DNA of 64,000 bases from Schauerella fraxinea (lineage in GTDB: Bacteria > Pseudomonadota > Gammaproteobacteria > Burkholderiales > Burkholderiaceae_B). The notes beneath the pieces were generated by a model, which saw nothing but the letters and a program-made list of their open reading frames with translations, had not been told where the DNA came from and made no database searches. Location: NCBI GenBank assembly GCA_030849945.1, contig JAVDKK010000002.1, positions 62,001-126,000 of the forward strand. The letters are read 5' to 3'. Numbering within the stretch: the stretch's first letter is position 1; each line of letters starts with the position of its first letter. Below, piece by piece: positions 34,239 through 43,194 of this stretch. Made by a program: the position numbers and the translations under genes.

Positions 34239-36812
34239 ATGCAATCCCACACTTCTGCCCATGACGGTGTGCAGCGGCTTTTGATTTGGTTGAGGCGCGC
34301 GATATGGGTGCTGATCTGGGTGCCGGCGTGGGCGCACGCTGCCGCGGCCGTGTCTGCTGCAGGTGTTGCCGCTGCCGATAAACCGGTCGCCATATTGGAC
34401 GTTCTTGCGCGGGCGGACGACGATCAGCAGCGTGTGGACTGGGCCCGGCATCTCCTGTCGGCCCCGGACCCCGTCGGTCCGCTCAGTGCGACCCTGGACG
34501 ACATCGCGCGCCCGGTAAACGCCAAGCTGAACAATTCGATGGTCTTGCAACTGCGCGATCTATCGGTGCTGCGACTGGAAAGCCTGGCGCGCCATTGGGC
34601 GTTCGACGACCGGCGTTTCGAGCAGTGGGAGGTGCAGGCGGGGCAACTGTTTGCCCCTTACGCCGACAGCGCGCTGCAACTGGCGCAACGCCGTGCAGCA
34701 TGGACCGCCGCACGTGCCGAGGGCAAGCTCGACGTGTTGCCGCCAGCGCTACGCGATCATGTGGACGACGTCCTCGCGCAGCTCGATGCGACCGAGGCCG
34801 ATCTGAGCGCCAGGCTGACGCGTCAATTCGACCTCAAAAGACGTGCCAGCGAACTCAAGACCCGCATTCAGGCGGGTGGCAACGACGTTGCCGCGGCGAT
34901 CGACGATATCGACCGCCGGTTGATGCAAATCGATGCACCGCCCCTGTGGCAGGGATTGGGGCGTGCCGATTCGGTGTCCGCAATGGGTTCATTCGACCGC
35001 GGATTGGATATCGAAGAGCAGTTCGCCATCGATTATCACGCGGCCGGTAATGGCAATCAGCTCGCTTTGCGGGTTGTGCAGTTGCTGCTGCTGCCCTTGA
35101 TTTTGTGGCTGTTTCTGCGCAGTCGAAGCGCGAGCGCTTCACCAGAACGATCGGCGGCCAGCTCAACCGCCAGCCCCACTGCAAGGACAGCCGCCAGCCC
35201 GACGGGCCGCCCGGCAGGCGATCGAGCCGTCGATCAAGCGGCGACATCCAGGCGCATCACGCGCGCATTGCGCCGCCCGTTTTCGACTTGGCTCCTGCTG
35301 TCCATGCTCGCCGTCCTGGTGCTCGAGCCGGATGCCCCACAGCTCATTCTGGAGTTTGCGTTGCTGATTGCGCTGGTGCCGGTGCTGCGCCTGCTTCCCG
35401 CCGGTACGCTGCGTCCGTTGGGTGTTTGGCCCTATGTGGCCATCGCGCTGTATGCGGTGGATCGGTTGAGCGTCGTGATGGTGGGCGAAGGCGGTCTGTA
35501 CCGCTTGTTCCTTTTGACGCTCAATGCCTTGGCGCTCGTGCTGACGGTATTGTTGCTGCGCCATACCGCCGCCTCTGCGACGTTGGATCGTAGCGCCGTG
35601 CGCCGCGCCATCCATGCCACAGGATGGATCGTCCTGGGGGTTCTGATCGCCGCTCTCGGCGCCAATATTTTCGGCAACGTCTCGTTGGCCGAGATGTTGA
35701 CCAGTGGCGTCATCGATAGCGGCTACATGGCCTTGATGCTGTATGCCAGTGTGGCGGCGTGTCTCGGGCTGCTGCGTGCGCTGTTGTGCCAGCCCGAGCT
35801 CATCAATCGCCGGTTCGTCCGGCGCTACAGCGTGGTGCTGGAACGGGCCGTCAAGCGACTCTTGATGCTGGGTGCGTTGGCGGGATGGCTGCTCTACACC
35901 GTTGATCGCTTTCGCATGTTGCGGCCCCTGCGTACCGCCGCGACCGCCGTGATGGATGTGGGCATCGCGGTGGGCGAAGTGTCCATTCAACTGGGCGATG
36001 TGCTGGTGTTCGTTTTCTCGGCCTGGCTGGCGGTGTGGGCCGCGCGCGTGGTGCAGCGGTTGCTGCGCGACGAGTTGCCCGGTCATGCCGGACTCCCTCG
36101 CGGGGTGGGCAACAGCATCGCGTCACTGAGCTACTACGGTGTGCTGTTGTTAGGCTTGCTGGTCGCGCTGTCGGCAGCGGGCTTCAAGGTCAGTCAACTG
36201 ACATTGGTGTTTGGCGCGCTCGGGGTGGGCATCGGTTTCGGACTGCAAAGCGTGGTCAACAATTTTGTTTCAGGCCTGGTTCTGATGTTCGAACGCCCCA
36301 TCCAGCCGGGCGATGTGGTGGATGCGGCGGGAACATCGGGATCGGTTCGCGAGATTGGGTTGCGGGCCACCACGATTCGCACGTTCGATGGCGCCGACGT
36401 GATCGTGCCCAATGGCGTGCTGCTCAGCGGCAACCTGACCAACTGGACCATGTTCGATCGCAGCCGGCGGATCGAAATCCTGGTGGGCGTGGCGTATGGT
36501 TCGGATCCGGCAACGGTGTTGACGGTGCTTGGCAGCGTGGCGCGAGCCACGCCAGGGGTGGCCGAACAGCCCGAGCCAGTGGTGCTGATGACCGGTTATG
36601 GCGACGATGCATTGAATTTCGTCGTTCGTGTCTGGACCCTCGATCTCAGCGCCTTGGGGACACTGCGCGGGGAGCTGCTTGCGCGCATGCTCGCGGCGCT
36701 GGACGCGGCGGGAATCTCGATCCCTTATCGCCAGGTCGACGTGCATGTGCGTTCCGTGCCCAAGCCGCCCGATGCCACAGCGGGCGAGGGTATGTTCAAT
36801 CCAGGGACGTGA
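34239..36812 (+). CDS. Mechanosensitive ion channel of the MscS family, large type
   Basis: 857 residues. A signal-like N-terminus and a periplasmic helical region (about 40-275) precede several membrane helices. The conserved MscS part includes the pore-lining helix with small residues (LTLVFGALGVGIGFGLQSVVNNFVSGLVLMFERPIQPGD) and the beta domain (GSVREIGLRATTIRTFDGADVIVPNGVLLSGNLTNWT). It opens under membrane tension to release solutes during osmotic downshift. That fits well with the trehalose metabolism genes in the window, though the two are not adjacent. Confidence 0.9.
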   Translation: MQSHTSAHDGVQRLLIWLRRAIWVLIWVPAWAHAAAAVSAAGVAAADKPVAILDVLARADDDQQRVDWARHLLSAPDPVGPLSATLDDIARPVNAKLNNSMVLQLRDLSVLRLESLARHWAFDDRRFEQWEVQAGQLFAPYADSALQLAQRRAAWTAARAEGKLDVLPPALRDHVDDVLAQLDATEADLSARLTRQFDLKRRASELKTRIQAGGNDVAAAIDDIDRRLMQIDAPPLWQGLGRADSVSAMGSFDRGLDIEEQFAIDYHAAGNGNQLALRVVQLLLLPLILWLFLRSRSASASPERSAASSTASPTARTAASPTGRPAGDRAVDQAATSRRITRALRRPFSTWLLLSMLAVLVLEPDAPQLILEFALLIALVPVLRLLPAGTLRPLGVWPYVAIALYAVDRLSVVMVGEGGLYRLFLLTLNALALVLTVLLLRHTAASATLDRSAVRRAIHATGWIVLGVLIAALGANIFGNVSLAEMLTSGVIDSGYMALMLYASVAACLGLLRALLCQPELINRRFVRRYSVVLERAVKRLLMLGALAGWLLYTVDRFRMLRPLRTAATAVMDVGIAVGEVSIQLGDVLVFVFSAWLAVWAARVVQRLLRDELPGHAGLPRGVGNSIASLSYYGVLLLGLLVALSAAGFKVSQLTLVFGALGVGIGFGLQSVVNNFVSGLVLMFERPIQPGDVVDAAGTSGSVREIGLRATTIRTFDGADVIVPNGVLLSGNLTNWTMFDRSRRIEILVGVAYGSDPATVLTVLGSVARATPGVAEQPEPVVLMTGYGDDALNFVVRVWTLDLSALGTLRGELLARMLAALDAAGISIPYRQVDVHVRSVPKPPDATAGEGMFNPGT

Positions 36813-36874
36813 TGATCGGGCCGCGGTAGTAGCTTCAGTCCGGGACGTAACGATCAAGCCGCCACAGTAAGCGT
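36801..36874. repeat. Imperfect 39-bp duplication across a convergent gene junction
   Basis: CCAGGGACGTGATGATC and a diverged copy CCGGGACGTAACGATC, followed by similar bases to the AGTAAGC end, lie in tandem. The first copy covers the end of the MscS gene and the second spans the junction to the end of the diguanylate cyclase gene. It is degenerate. Confidence 0.5.
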
Positions 36875-38029
36875 CGTCGCATGCGCCACTTCGACGCGAT
36901 TGCCGCCCAGCGATTTGGCACGATACAACGCGCGATCCGCGGTTGACAGCGCGTGCGCCAGCTCAGGCACGTCGTCGTCGAACTGGGCCAGGCCCACGCT
37001 TACCGTGGCGGGTATCCCGAGGCCATGGACGCCGTTGGAAATCGTTTCGGCAAAGGTTTTGGCTACGGTTGCACCCAGCGCCTGGCTGCGGCGGGCGTCG
37101 TCGCTCCAAACCAGCGCGGCAAATTCTTCTCCGCCCAAACGCGCGAAGATGGCGTCGGGGCCGATCACGCCGCGTGAAATGTCGGCAAAGGCCCGCAGAA
37201 CGTCGTCACCCGTCTGGTGGCCGTAGCGGTCGTTGATCGCCTTGAAATGATCCATGTCGAACGCCAGCACGGCGATGGGCCCGCGCGTGCCACGGCCTTC
37301 GATCACGCGCTTGCCCTCCTCGAAAAACCAGCGGCGATTGCCGATACGGGTGAGGTAGTCGGTATGGGATTCGCGCATCAGATGACTATGCCGCTCTTCG
37401 CGCACCAGCTTGAGCAACGTCATCGGCAGGATGACGGAATACAGGGCGCCTTCGTACAACGTGATTTTGCTGGCAGCGGCTTGCAACGGGGTGCCGAACT
37501 CCGCCACCAGCCACGGCAAAATCAGGGCGCGGAAAGTATAAAACAACGTGTGGATGGCTGTGATCGCCACCACGAAACGCCGCGCGGGAAACGCCACCAT
37601 GGTGCGGTTGCGCAGCATTTCCAGGGCGGTCACGGCGCTCACGATCGCAATCGGGATCGAGCTCGCGTAATTCCAGACCACGTCTTGCCATCGGGCGCCT
37701 GAAATGATCCAGATCAGCGCCATCACCCCGAGCAGGCCGGCCGACAACCCCCGATACGCCCGGCCCCTGAACGAGGCGACGCCGTGCAAAATCAGCAGAT
37801 AGCCACTGAGCAGGATGAGGTTGCTGATTGCAGACCCCCACGCACCGGGCAGGTCGCGGCGAAACAGCACGGCGGCGCAGCCGATCGCAAGCGTGGCATA
37901 ACCCGAGGCGAGGATGCGCAGCGTCTTGCTGCGCTCCGGATGGGTGAGATGCTCCCAGAACGTCATCCCCGCACTGACGAGAAGCGTTCCGACGGCAATC
38001 AGGTAGAGGGTGAGGAGATCGACGAGCAT
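36854..38029 (-). CDS. Membrane-bound diguanylate cyclase (GGDEF)
   Basis: 391 residues: seven or so N-terminal membrane segments (up to about residue 205) and a C-terminal GGDEF domain. The active site is RLGGEEFAAL near residue 298, with DMDHFKAINDRYGHQTGDDVLRAFA earlier. GGEEF is a functional variant. No inhibitory RxxD site precedes it, so product inhibition is probably absent. It makes cyclic di-GMP in response to a signal sensed by the membrane part. Other GGDEF or EAL genes were not seen nearby. Confidence 0.9.
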   Translation of the reverse strand: MLVDLLTLYLIAVGTLLVSAGMTFWEHLTHPERSKTLRILASGYATLAIGCAAVLFRRDLPGAWGSAISNLILLSGYLLILHGVASFRGRAYRGLSAGLLGVMALIWIISGARWQDVVWNYASSIPIAIVSAVTALEMLRNRTMVAFPARRFVVAITAIHTLFYTFRALILPWLVAEFGTPLQAAASKITLYEGALYSVILPMTLLKLVREERHSHLMRESHTDYLTRIGNRRWFFEEGKRVIEGRGTRGPIAVLAFDMDHFKAINDRYGHQTGDDVLRAFADISRGVIGPDAIFARLGGEEFAALVWSDDARRSQALGATVAKTFAETISNGVHGLGIPATVSVGLAQFDDDVPELAHALSTADRALYRAKSLGGNRVEVAHATTLTVAA

Positions 38030-38160
38030 CGTAAGGACAGTTCGCCGATCTGGCGCGGCGTGTGCCGCAATCTTACTGGTAAAGGATGAGATTCAGGGGT
38101 GTCGCCCGTCGGTATGGGTCGGCGGTGTTGTTGCCGCGCGACCCTCTGCCGGCAGGCCGA

Positions 38161-40161
38161 TCAGCTCACCGCATCCAGTCGCACCTGGACGCTGTCCGGA
38201 CCGTATACCGGGGTGGCTTTGAAGCCGGCCACCGTGATGCCGTCGAATTGGCCATGCACCTTGCGTGCGCGCAGGATGGTGTAAGTGTCACCCACGTGCG
38301 GCGTGTAGCCTACCGCAAAATCCACGGTCAACTGTCCGGACAATGCCGCGTCGGCCGATGCCGTTATTTGCCCGGCGTTGTTGTCCCCCACTGTGACGGC
38401 CAACACACTTGCCCCGATCTGGGTATAGGTGCCTTTGACCTCGACCGGTTGGGCCGCCGCGATCGCCAGCGTGCCGGCGCCCACGTAGACCTGCCCGGCG
38501 CCGAGCGCGTTGGCCGATGCCGCCCGCACGGTGCCTGCCGCCACCAACGTTCCGCCGGTGTAGGTGTTGTTGCCGGTCAGGCTCAAGGTACCCGAGCCGT
38601 TCTTCGTCAACTTGCCGGCGCCGGCGATATCGTTGCGCCACGCATCCTGCGCGTGAAAGCCGCCCAGGCTGGCATCGAGCGTTACGTCGACATCGCCGTT
38701 GAACGCGCCATACCCATCGGCCGCGGCAAACAGGTTGAGACGGCCGTAGCCTTCGACATCGTCGAGAATCGGATAACCCGAGGGCAGGGCGGTGGTTTTG
38801 AGCACCACACGGCGCTGCTCGCCGCTCAAGTAAGGCAGACGCGTTTCGAGGATGACTTCCGCGCCCTTGGGCACAACGGCGGGGCGGCTGGTATCGGCGA
38901 TCGGCGTGAAGTCGAACGTGAGGCGACGGCGATATTCGGCTTGATTGACCGCATGATCGGCGAAGCGGTCCATGCTTGCATCGGTGGATCGCGCCAGCGT
39001 GATGAATTGTTCGGGCGAGGCCGCGCCCACGGCCGCCATCAGCGTTTGGCGCGCCTGTGCAACGGCCACGGCCCGCGTGCCTTCATCGGTCGCATAGATG
39101 TTGCCCACGGCCGAGGCCTGGCCCAGCATGCGCCCGCTGATCACGTCGAGCGGCGAATGCATGCCGGCGATGATGCGGCTTTCACCCAGCTCCACGCCAC
39201 GCGCGACCAATTCCTGAAAGCGTTCGGGCACGAGATAGGCCATGCCAATCGCGTTGCGCACCGATTCGGCGGTGTGGCCGCTGGGAAAGCCGCCGTCGGT
39301 GGCGGCCGTGCCGCTCTTGGCGGGTTCGAGCGCAGGCACCACTTGCACGCTGTTGCTCCAGCGCCAGGGGCGAGCGTATTTGTAGAAGCGCTTGCCGGGC
39401 TCGGTCGACGCATTCTCACCCATGCTTTGCACGAAGGCGATGACCTTGCCGAATTCAGGATTGGCCGCACCGGAAACCCCCGTGTTGTTGCCGGTGTCGT
39501 CGTATTTAACGGTGGTGGCGTTGGCGGGAATATCGTTGATGCTGGTGGTCTGGCGGGCAGCGGCGCGCCATGCCGCGGTGAGCGGGCCCAGGCCATCGGT
39601 CACGCTGTAGTTCTTGCCGCGGCGGTCGTCCAGATAGGCGGCGATCGCCTGCTCGGGCGTGCGCTTCGCGGTTGTGCGAACCACGTAGTCGATGTTCTCG
39701 TTGTGAACGGCCTGGTTCTTGATCTTGCCATCGGTGGCGTCACCCGGCGTGCCGGTCCAGTCCGAGGCGACGATCGCCGGGAAACCGTTGGCGGCATTCG
39801 CATTGACGCCGGCATCGACCAGGCGCGTGCGCGGCTCCCAGATCTCGAGGAAACCACCGAGCACGCGTACGCCGGCATTGGTGTCGAGCGTGGCGTAGCG
39901 TGGATCACCGCGTTGGTTCGTGGCCGCAAAATCGACGAAGGCTGGCGCGTCTGGCAACGGCGCCGTCTCGGCCTGCCCCAGCCCGACCGGCGGCGAGGGA
40001 ATAACGTAAGGCGCTTCTACGACAGGCGTTTCGACGGCGGGTGAATCGTCATTGTCGTCACCGCCGCAAGCGGCAAGCGCCAACAGCACTGCGACCGACG
40101 TTGCGCGCAACGCATAGGAGGAGAGCGCCTTGAGGCTGGGGTGTGCAGAGTACATTGCCAT
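38161..40161 (-). CDS. Lipoprotein acid phosphatase (PAP2 superfamily) with an autotransporter-associated repeat
   Basis: 666 residues. The N-terminus has a lipobox with Cys32 (LALAAC) and then an acidic stretch (GGDDNDDSPAVE). The phosphatase motifs are in order: KRFYKYARPWRW (near 257), PSGHT (near 292) and SRIIAGMHSPLDVISG (near 325), the KxxxxxxRP/PSGH/SRxxxxxHxxxD signature. A C-terminal part (about 510-545, GKLTKNGSGTLSLTGNNTYTGGTLVAAG) is an autotransporter-associated beta repeat, but no beta-barrel domain follows. It probably sits at the cell surface or in the periplasm and hydrolyses phosphate monoesters. The repeat is unusual for this family. Confidence 0.86.
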   Translation of the reverse strand: MAMYSAHPSLKALSSYALRATSVAVLLALAACGGDDNDDSPAVETPVVEAPYVIPSPPVGLGQAETAPLPDAPAFVDFAATNQRGDPRYATLDTNAGVRVLGGFLEIWEPRTRLVDAGVNANAANGFPAIVASDWTGTPGDATDGKIKNQAVHNENIDYVVRTTAKRTPEQAIAAYLDDRRGKNYSVTDGLGPLTAAWRAAARQTTSINDIPANATTVKYDDTGNNTGVSGAANPEFGKVIAFVQSMGENASTEPGKRFYKYARPWRWSNSVQVVPALEPAKSGTAATDGGFPSGHTAESVRNAIGMAYLVPERFQELVARGVELGESRIIAGMHSPLDVISGRMLGQASAVGNIYATDEGTRAVAVAQARQTLMAAVGAASPEQFITLARSTDASMDRFADHAVNQAEYRRRLTFDFTPIADTSRPAVVPKGAEVILETRLPYLSGEQRRVVLKTTALPSGYPILDDVEGYGRLNLFAAADGYGAFNGDVDVTLDASLGGFHAQDAWRNDIAGAGKLTKNGSGTLSLTGNNTYTGGTLVAAGTVRAASANALGAGQVYVGAGTLAIAAAQPVEVKGTYTQIGASVLAVTVGDNNAGQITASADAALSGQLTVDFAVGYTPHVGDTYTILRARKVHGQFDGITVAGFKATPVYGPDSVQVRLDAVS

Positions 40162-40227
40162 TCAACATGCTGATTGAGAAGCGCTGCATGCTAGCCATGC
40201 ATTGTTTAAGGGCAATGACAGTAATGA

Positions 40228-40473
40228 CTACGCGGTGCTGCACCCGGTCGGCTTGAAGACCCGTTGGGTAGACGCCGGATGGCGCGCCAGCGCCGCAGCG
40301 GGCCGAATCGGGCGGCGCACCAGTTCGCCGCTGCAGTTGGGACATACATTGCCGAGCTTCCCTTCGGCGCATGTACTGCAAAACGTGCATTCGAAGGTGC
40401 AGATTCTGGCGTCGAGCGATTCGTTCGGAAGGTCGCGATCGCAACATTCACAGCTGGGTCGAAGTTGAAGCAT
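40228..40473 (-). CDS. DUF1272 zinc-ribbon-like protein
   Basis: 81 residues from MLQLRPSCECCDRDLP. Seven or more cysteines in pairs (CECC, CTFECTFCSTC, CPNC) suggest a metal-binding double zinc ribbon, and the fold and the motif LVRRPIRP match the DUF1272 family. Function unknown. An in-frame ATG lies upstream at 40497, but the one at 40473 fits family N-termini. Confidence 0.82.
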   Translation of the reverse strand: MLQLRPSCECCDRDLPNESLDARICTFECTFCSTCAEGKLGNVCPNCSGELVRRPIRPAAALARHPASTQRVFKPTGCSTA

Positions 40474-40619
40474 GGGCGCCTGAATAAAGGGGAGCATCGA
40501 AGACGAGATCATGGCAAAGTTTGAAGCGGTGCTCAAGCGTTTAACGCTACGCAATCCCTCTATCTTGGAAGCCGCCGGCCGCGCGCGCCACGCGTGCGGT
40601 CAGCGCGGCGCGTGACGCT

Positions 40620-42038
40620 TCACTCCCACCCGCCACCCAACGCCAGGAACAGCGCAATCTGATTGCTCGTCAGCGCGGCTTGCGATGCGGCCAGCGCGCT
40701 TTCGGTAGCGGCCAGCGTGCGCTCGGCGTCGAGCACGGTAAGGAAATCGGCCTTGCCCGCCTGGAATACTCTTCTGGCCTGGCTGGCCGCTTCGCGGCTT
40801 TCATCTCGCGCCGCTTCCAGCGCTTGATTGCGATCGAGCTGTTGTGCGTAAACGGTCAACGCACTTTCCGTTTCGCGCAGCGCACCGAGCACCGTGCCAT
40901 CGAACTTTGCATACGCCGCACGCGTATCGGCTTCCGATTGCGCGATGCGCGCTTGCGCGGCGCCCGTGTTTGGAATCGTCCACGAGATCAATGGTCCCAG
41001 GCTCCAGCTGAATGTGCCGCGTTCGCCCAGCAGATTCACCGGGCCGCCCGATGCCGCCGAAAGGCCCAGGCTGATCTTGGGATATAGATCGGCGGTGGCG
41101 ACGCCAATGCGCGCGGTGGCGGCCGCGAGCGCGCTTTCGGCTTGCCGGATATCGGGCCGGCGTTGCAGGAGCGCGGCGCCATCGCCGACCGGGATCGGTT
41201 GCGCCAGCACAGGCGGCTTGTCGCATTGCGCCAGGGCCTTCGGGAAAGCGGTGGGCACGTCGCCCGTCAAGGTGGCCAGGCGATAGAGCGCGGTGCGACG
41301 TTGCGCGATCAGCGGTGGAATGTTGGCTTGCAACTGCTGCAACTGACTGCGCGCGCGGGTAACGTCGAGCGCGGTGCCGCGGCCGGCTTGCTGCAGGCGC
41401 GAGGTCACGTCCAACGATCGGCGTTGTACGTCGACCGAGTTTTGCGCAGAGTCGATCTGCATGCCGGAGGCGCACGCATCGGCATAGGCGCGTGCGGTTT
41501 CGGCCGCGACGGTCACGCGGGTGGCGTCCAGCGCGGCTTGCGCGGTGGCGGCGTCTTGCGTGGACGCTTCGATGGCGCGTTGGATCTGGCCGAAGAGATC
41601 GACTTGGTAAGCGACCGACACGCCGCCCGAGTACGACCACCGGCTCTTGGGGCGGGCATCCGGCTGAAGGGCCTGCACACCGGACACATGACCGAACGTC
41701 GGGCCGCCGGTCACGCCCACGGTGGGCTCGGCCTGGGCCTGCACGGCCTCGAGTGCCGCTTGCGCGCGGTCGAGATTGGCTGCGGCCACACGCAGATCGG
41801 TATTGGCCGTCAAGGCGCGTTCGATCAAGGCGTCGAGCGCGGGATCGTTATATAGACGCCACCAGTGTGCCGGCAGCGGCTTGAGCGCAACGGCGGTGGT
41901 GTCGTTCGTGCCGGCAAAGGGCGCTTGCGCGGCATCGCGCGTGATGACGGCGTCAGCTGGGCGTTGATAATCCGGGCCGACGGCGCTGCACCCCGACAGC
42001 ACCAGCAGGCTCAGCAGAAGCGGGCGAAAGGCTTTCAT
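40620..42038 (-). CDS. Outer membrane efflux lipoprotein, NodT/OprM type
   Basis: 472-residue TolC-like outer membrane channel of a tripartite efflux pump. Signal peptide and lipobox (LLLSLLVLSGC, Cys17) anchor it. Repeated helical segments (LRVAAANLDRAQAALEAV, ALLQRRPDIRQAESALAAATARIGVATADLYPKISLG) are typical of the NodT family. GGAGGT lies six bases before the ATG, and the start overlaps the adaptor stop as ATGA. It is the last gene of the operon with the FUSC and HlyD subunits. Confidence 0.92.
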   Translation of the reverse strand: MKAFRPLLLSLLVLSGCSAVGPDYQRPADAVITRDAAQAPFAGTNDTTAVALKPLPAHWWRLYNDPALDALIERALTANTDLRVAAANLDRAQAALEAVQAQAEPTVGVTGGPTFGHVSGVQALQPDARPKSRWSYSGGVSVAYQVDLFGQIQRAIEASTQDAATAQAALDATRVTVAAETARAYADACASGMQIDSAQNSVDVQRRSLDVTSRLQQAGRGTALDVTRARSQLQQLQANIPPLIAQRRTALYRLATLTGDVPTAFPKALAQCDKPPVLAQPIPVGDGAALLQRRPDIRQAESALAAATARIGVATADLYPKISLGLSAASGGPVNLLGERGTFSWSLGPLISWTIPNTGAAQARIAQSEADTRAAYAKFDGTVLGALRETESALTVYAQQLDRNQALEAARDESREAASQARRVFQAGKADFLTVLDAERTLAATESALAASQAALTSNQIALFLALGGGWE

Positions 42039-42979
42039 TGCGCACCTCCGTTTGCCGCCCGATCGGCGTTCGTGGCAGCGCTCGCCTTGGCGTCCTGCGC
42101 GGCTTTTGCCACCACCGCGACCGTCGCCGTCTGGCCCGCGACCAGCCGCACGCCGTCCGGCACGTGATCGATGGCCACGCGCACGGGAATGCGTTGCGCC
42201 AGGCGCACCCAATTGAACGTGGGATTGACGTTGGGCAGCAGGTTGCTGCCGGTACTGCGGTCGCGATCGGTGATGCCCAGCGCGATGCTGTCCACATGGC
42301 CGCGGATCACGCGCGATTCGCCCATCAGCGTCACATCCACGCTGTCGCCCACACGGATCGACGGCAACTTGGTTTCTTCGAAATAGCCTTCAACGTAAAA
42401 CGTTTGCGTTTCGACGAGCGCCATCACGCCGCGTCCTGCGGTGACGTAGCTGCCCGCGCGCAGATCGAGATTGGTGACGCGGCCATCGGCGGGTGCCACG
42501 ATGCGGCTGCGGTCCAGATTGAGCTGCGCGGCCTGCACAGCCACGTGCGCCTGCTCAAGCGATGCGTGGGCCTGCTCGAGCTTAGTCTGGCTCTGCTCGC
42601 GGATTTCGGTCGACACCAGATCGCCCAGGCCCCGGTTGCGCTTCAAATCGCGTTCGGCCTGGCGACGAGCAACTTCGGCGGTTTCGACCGAGGTGCGCGC
42701 TTGCGTCAAGGCGAGATCGAAACGGGCGCTATCGAGCACGACGAGCACGTCGCCGGCTTTGACATCCTGGTTATCGCGCACGGGAATCTCGGCCACCAGG
42801 CCCGACACGTCGGGGGCGACTTGCACCACGTTGGCCTTCACCCGGCCGTCGCGCGTCCAGGGTTCGACTTCATAGTGGTCCCAGAGCTTCATGCCGGCGT
42901 AGATGGCCGCCACCACGACGACCATCGTGACGGCAAACCGGCCGATCGCTGCGGGACGCAATGCATTGGGGTATTTCAT
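42035..42979 (-). CDS. aaeA: HlyD family efflux adaptor (AaeA-like)
   Basis: 314 residues: one membrane helix near the N-terminus (RFAVTMVVVVAAIYAGMKLW), biotinyl-lipoyl-like motifs (APDVSGLVAEIPVRDNQDVKAGDVLVVLD), a coiled-coil hairpin and a beta-barrel (LDLRAGSYVTAGRGVMALVETQTFYVEGYFEETKL). The periplasmic adaptor links the inner membrane FUSC pump to the outer membrane channel. It overlaps both neighbours by ATGA junctions. The closest named system is AaeAB, which exports aromatic carboxylic acids. Confidence 0.9.
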   Translation of the reverse strand: MKYPNALRPAAIGRFAVTMVVVVAAIYAGMKLWDHYEVEPWTRDGRVKANVVQVAPDVSGLVAEIPVRDNQDVKAGDVLVVLDSARFDLALTQARTSVETAEVARRQAERDLKRNRGLGDLVSTEIREQSQTKLEQAHASLEQAHVAVQAAQLNLDRSRIVAPADGRVTNLDLRAGSYVTAGRGVMALVETQTFYVEGYFEETKLPSIRVGDSVDVTLMGESRVIRGHVDSIALGITDRDRSTGSNLLPNVNPTFNWVRLAQRIPVRVAIDHVPDGVRLVAGQTATVAVVAKAAQDAKASAATNADRAANGGAQ

Positions 42980-43194
42980 ACTGCACGCTCAAAAAGATAA
43001 GGTGAAAGCTGCACGGCCGCATAAAGCAGCACGACAAAAAGCGCCAGGTCGAACAGCGCCGGGTGCCACACGTGGCGATAGAAGCCGACGCGGGCGAGCA
43101 CGCGGCGCACGACCCAGGCCACGCCTGCGGTGAGCACGGCCAGTACCAGCAGCCAGGGGAAATAGATACCGTAGAAATTGAATTCGCCGATCAT
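42976..43194 (-). CDS. aaeX: AaeX-like small membrane protein (DUF1656)
   Basis: 72 residues with two membrane segments (FYGIYFPWLLVLAVLTAGVAWVV and HPALFDLALFVVLLYAAVQLSPYLF). DUF1656 proteins occur with FUSC and HlyD pump genes, where their role is unknown. It overlaps both flanking genes by four bases (ATGA), strong support for coupled translation. Confidence 0.9.
   Translation of the reverse strand: MIGEFNFYGIYFPWLLVLAVLTAGVAWVVRRVLARVGFYRHVWHPALFDLALFVVLLYAAVQLSPYLFERAV

Noticed and set aside
38086..40044. 652-residue open frame on the plus strand opposite the acid phosphatase
   Set aside because: It is the antisense of the PAP2 gene, whose motifs, lipobox and repeat are clear. Long antisense frames are expected in GC-rich DNA, and the translated product is Arg/His/Gly-rich with no recognisable domain.
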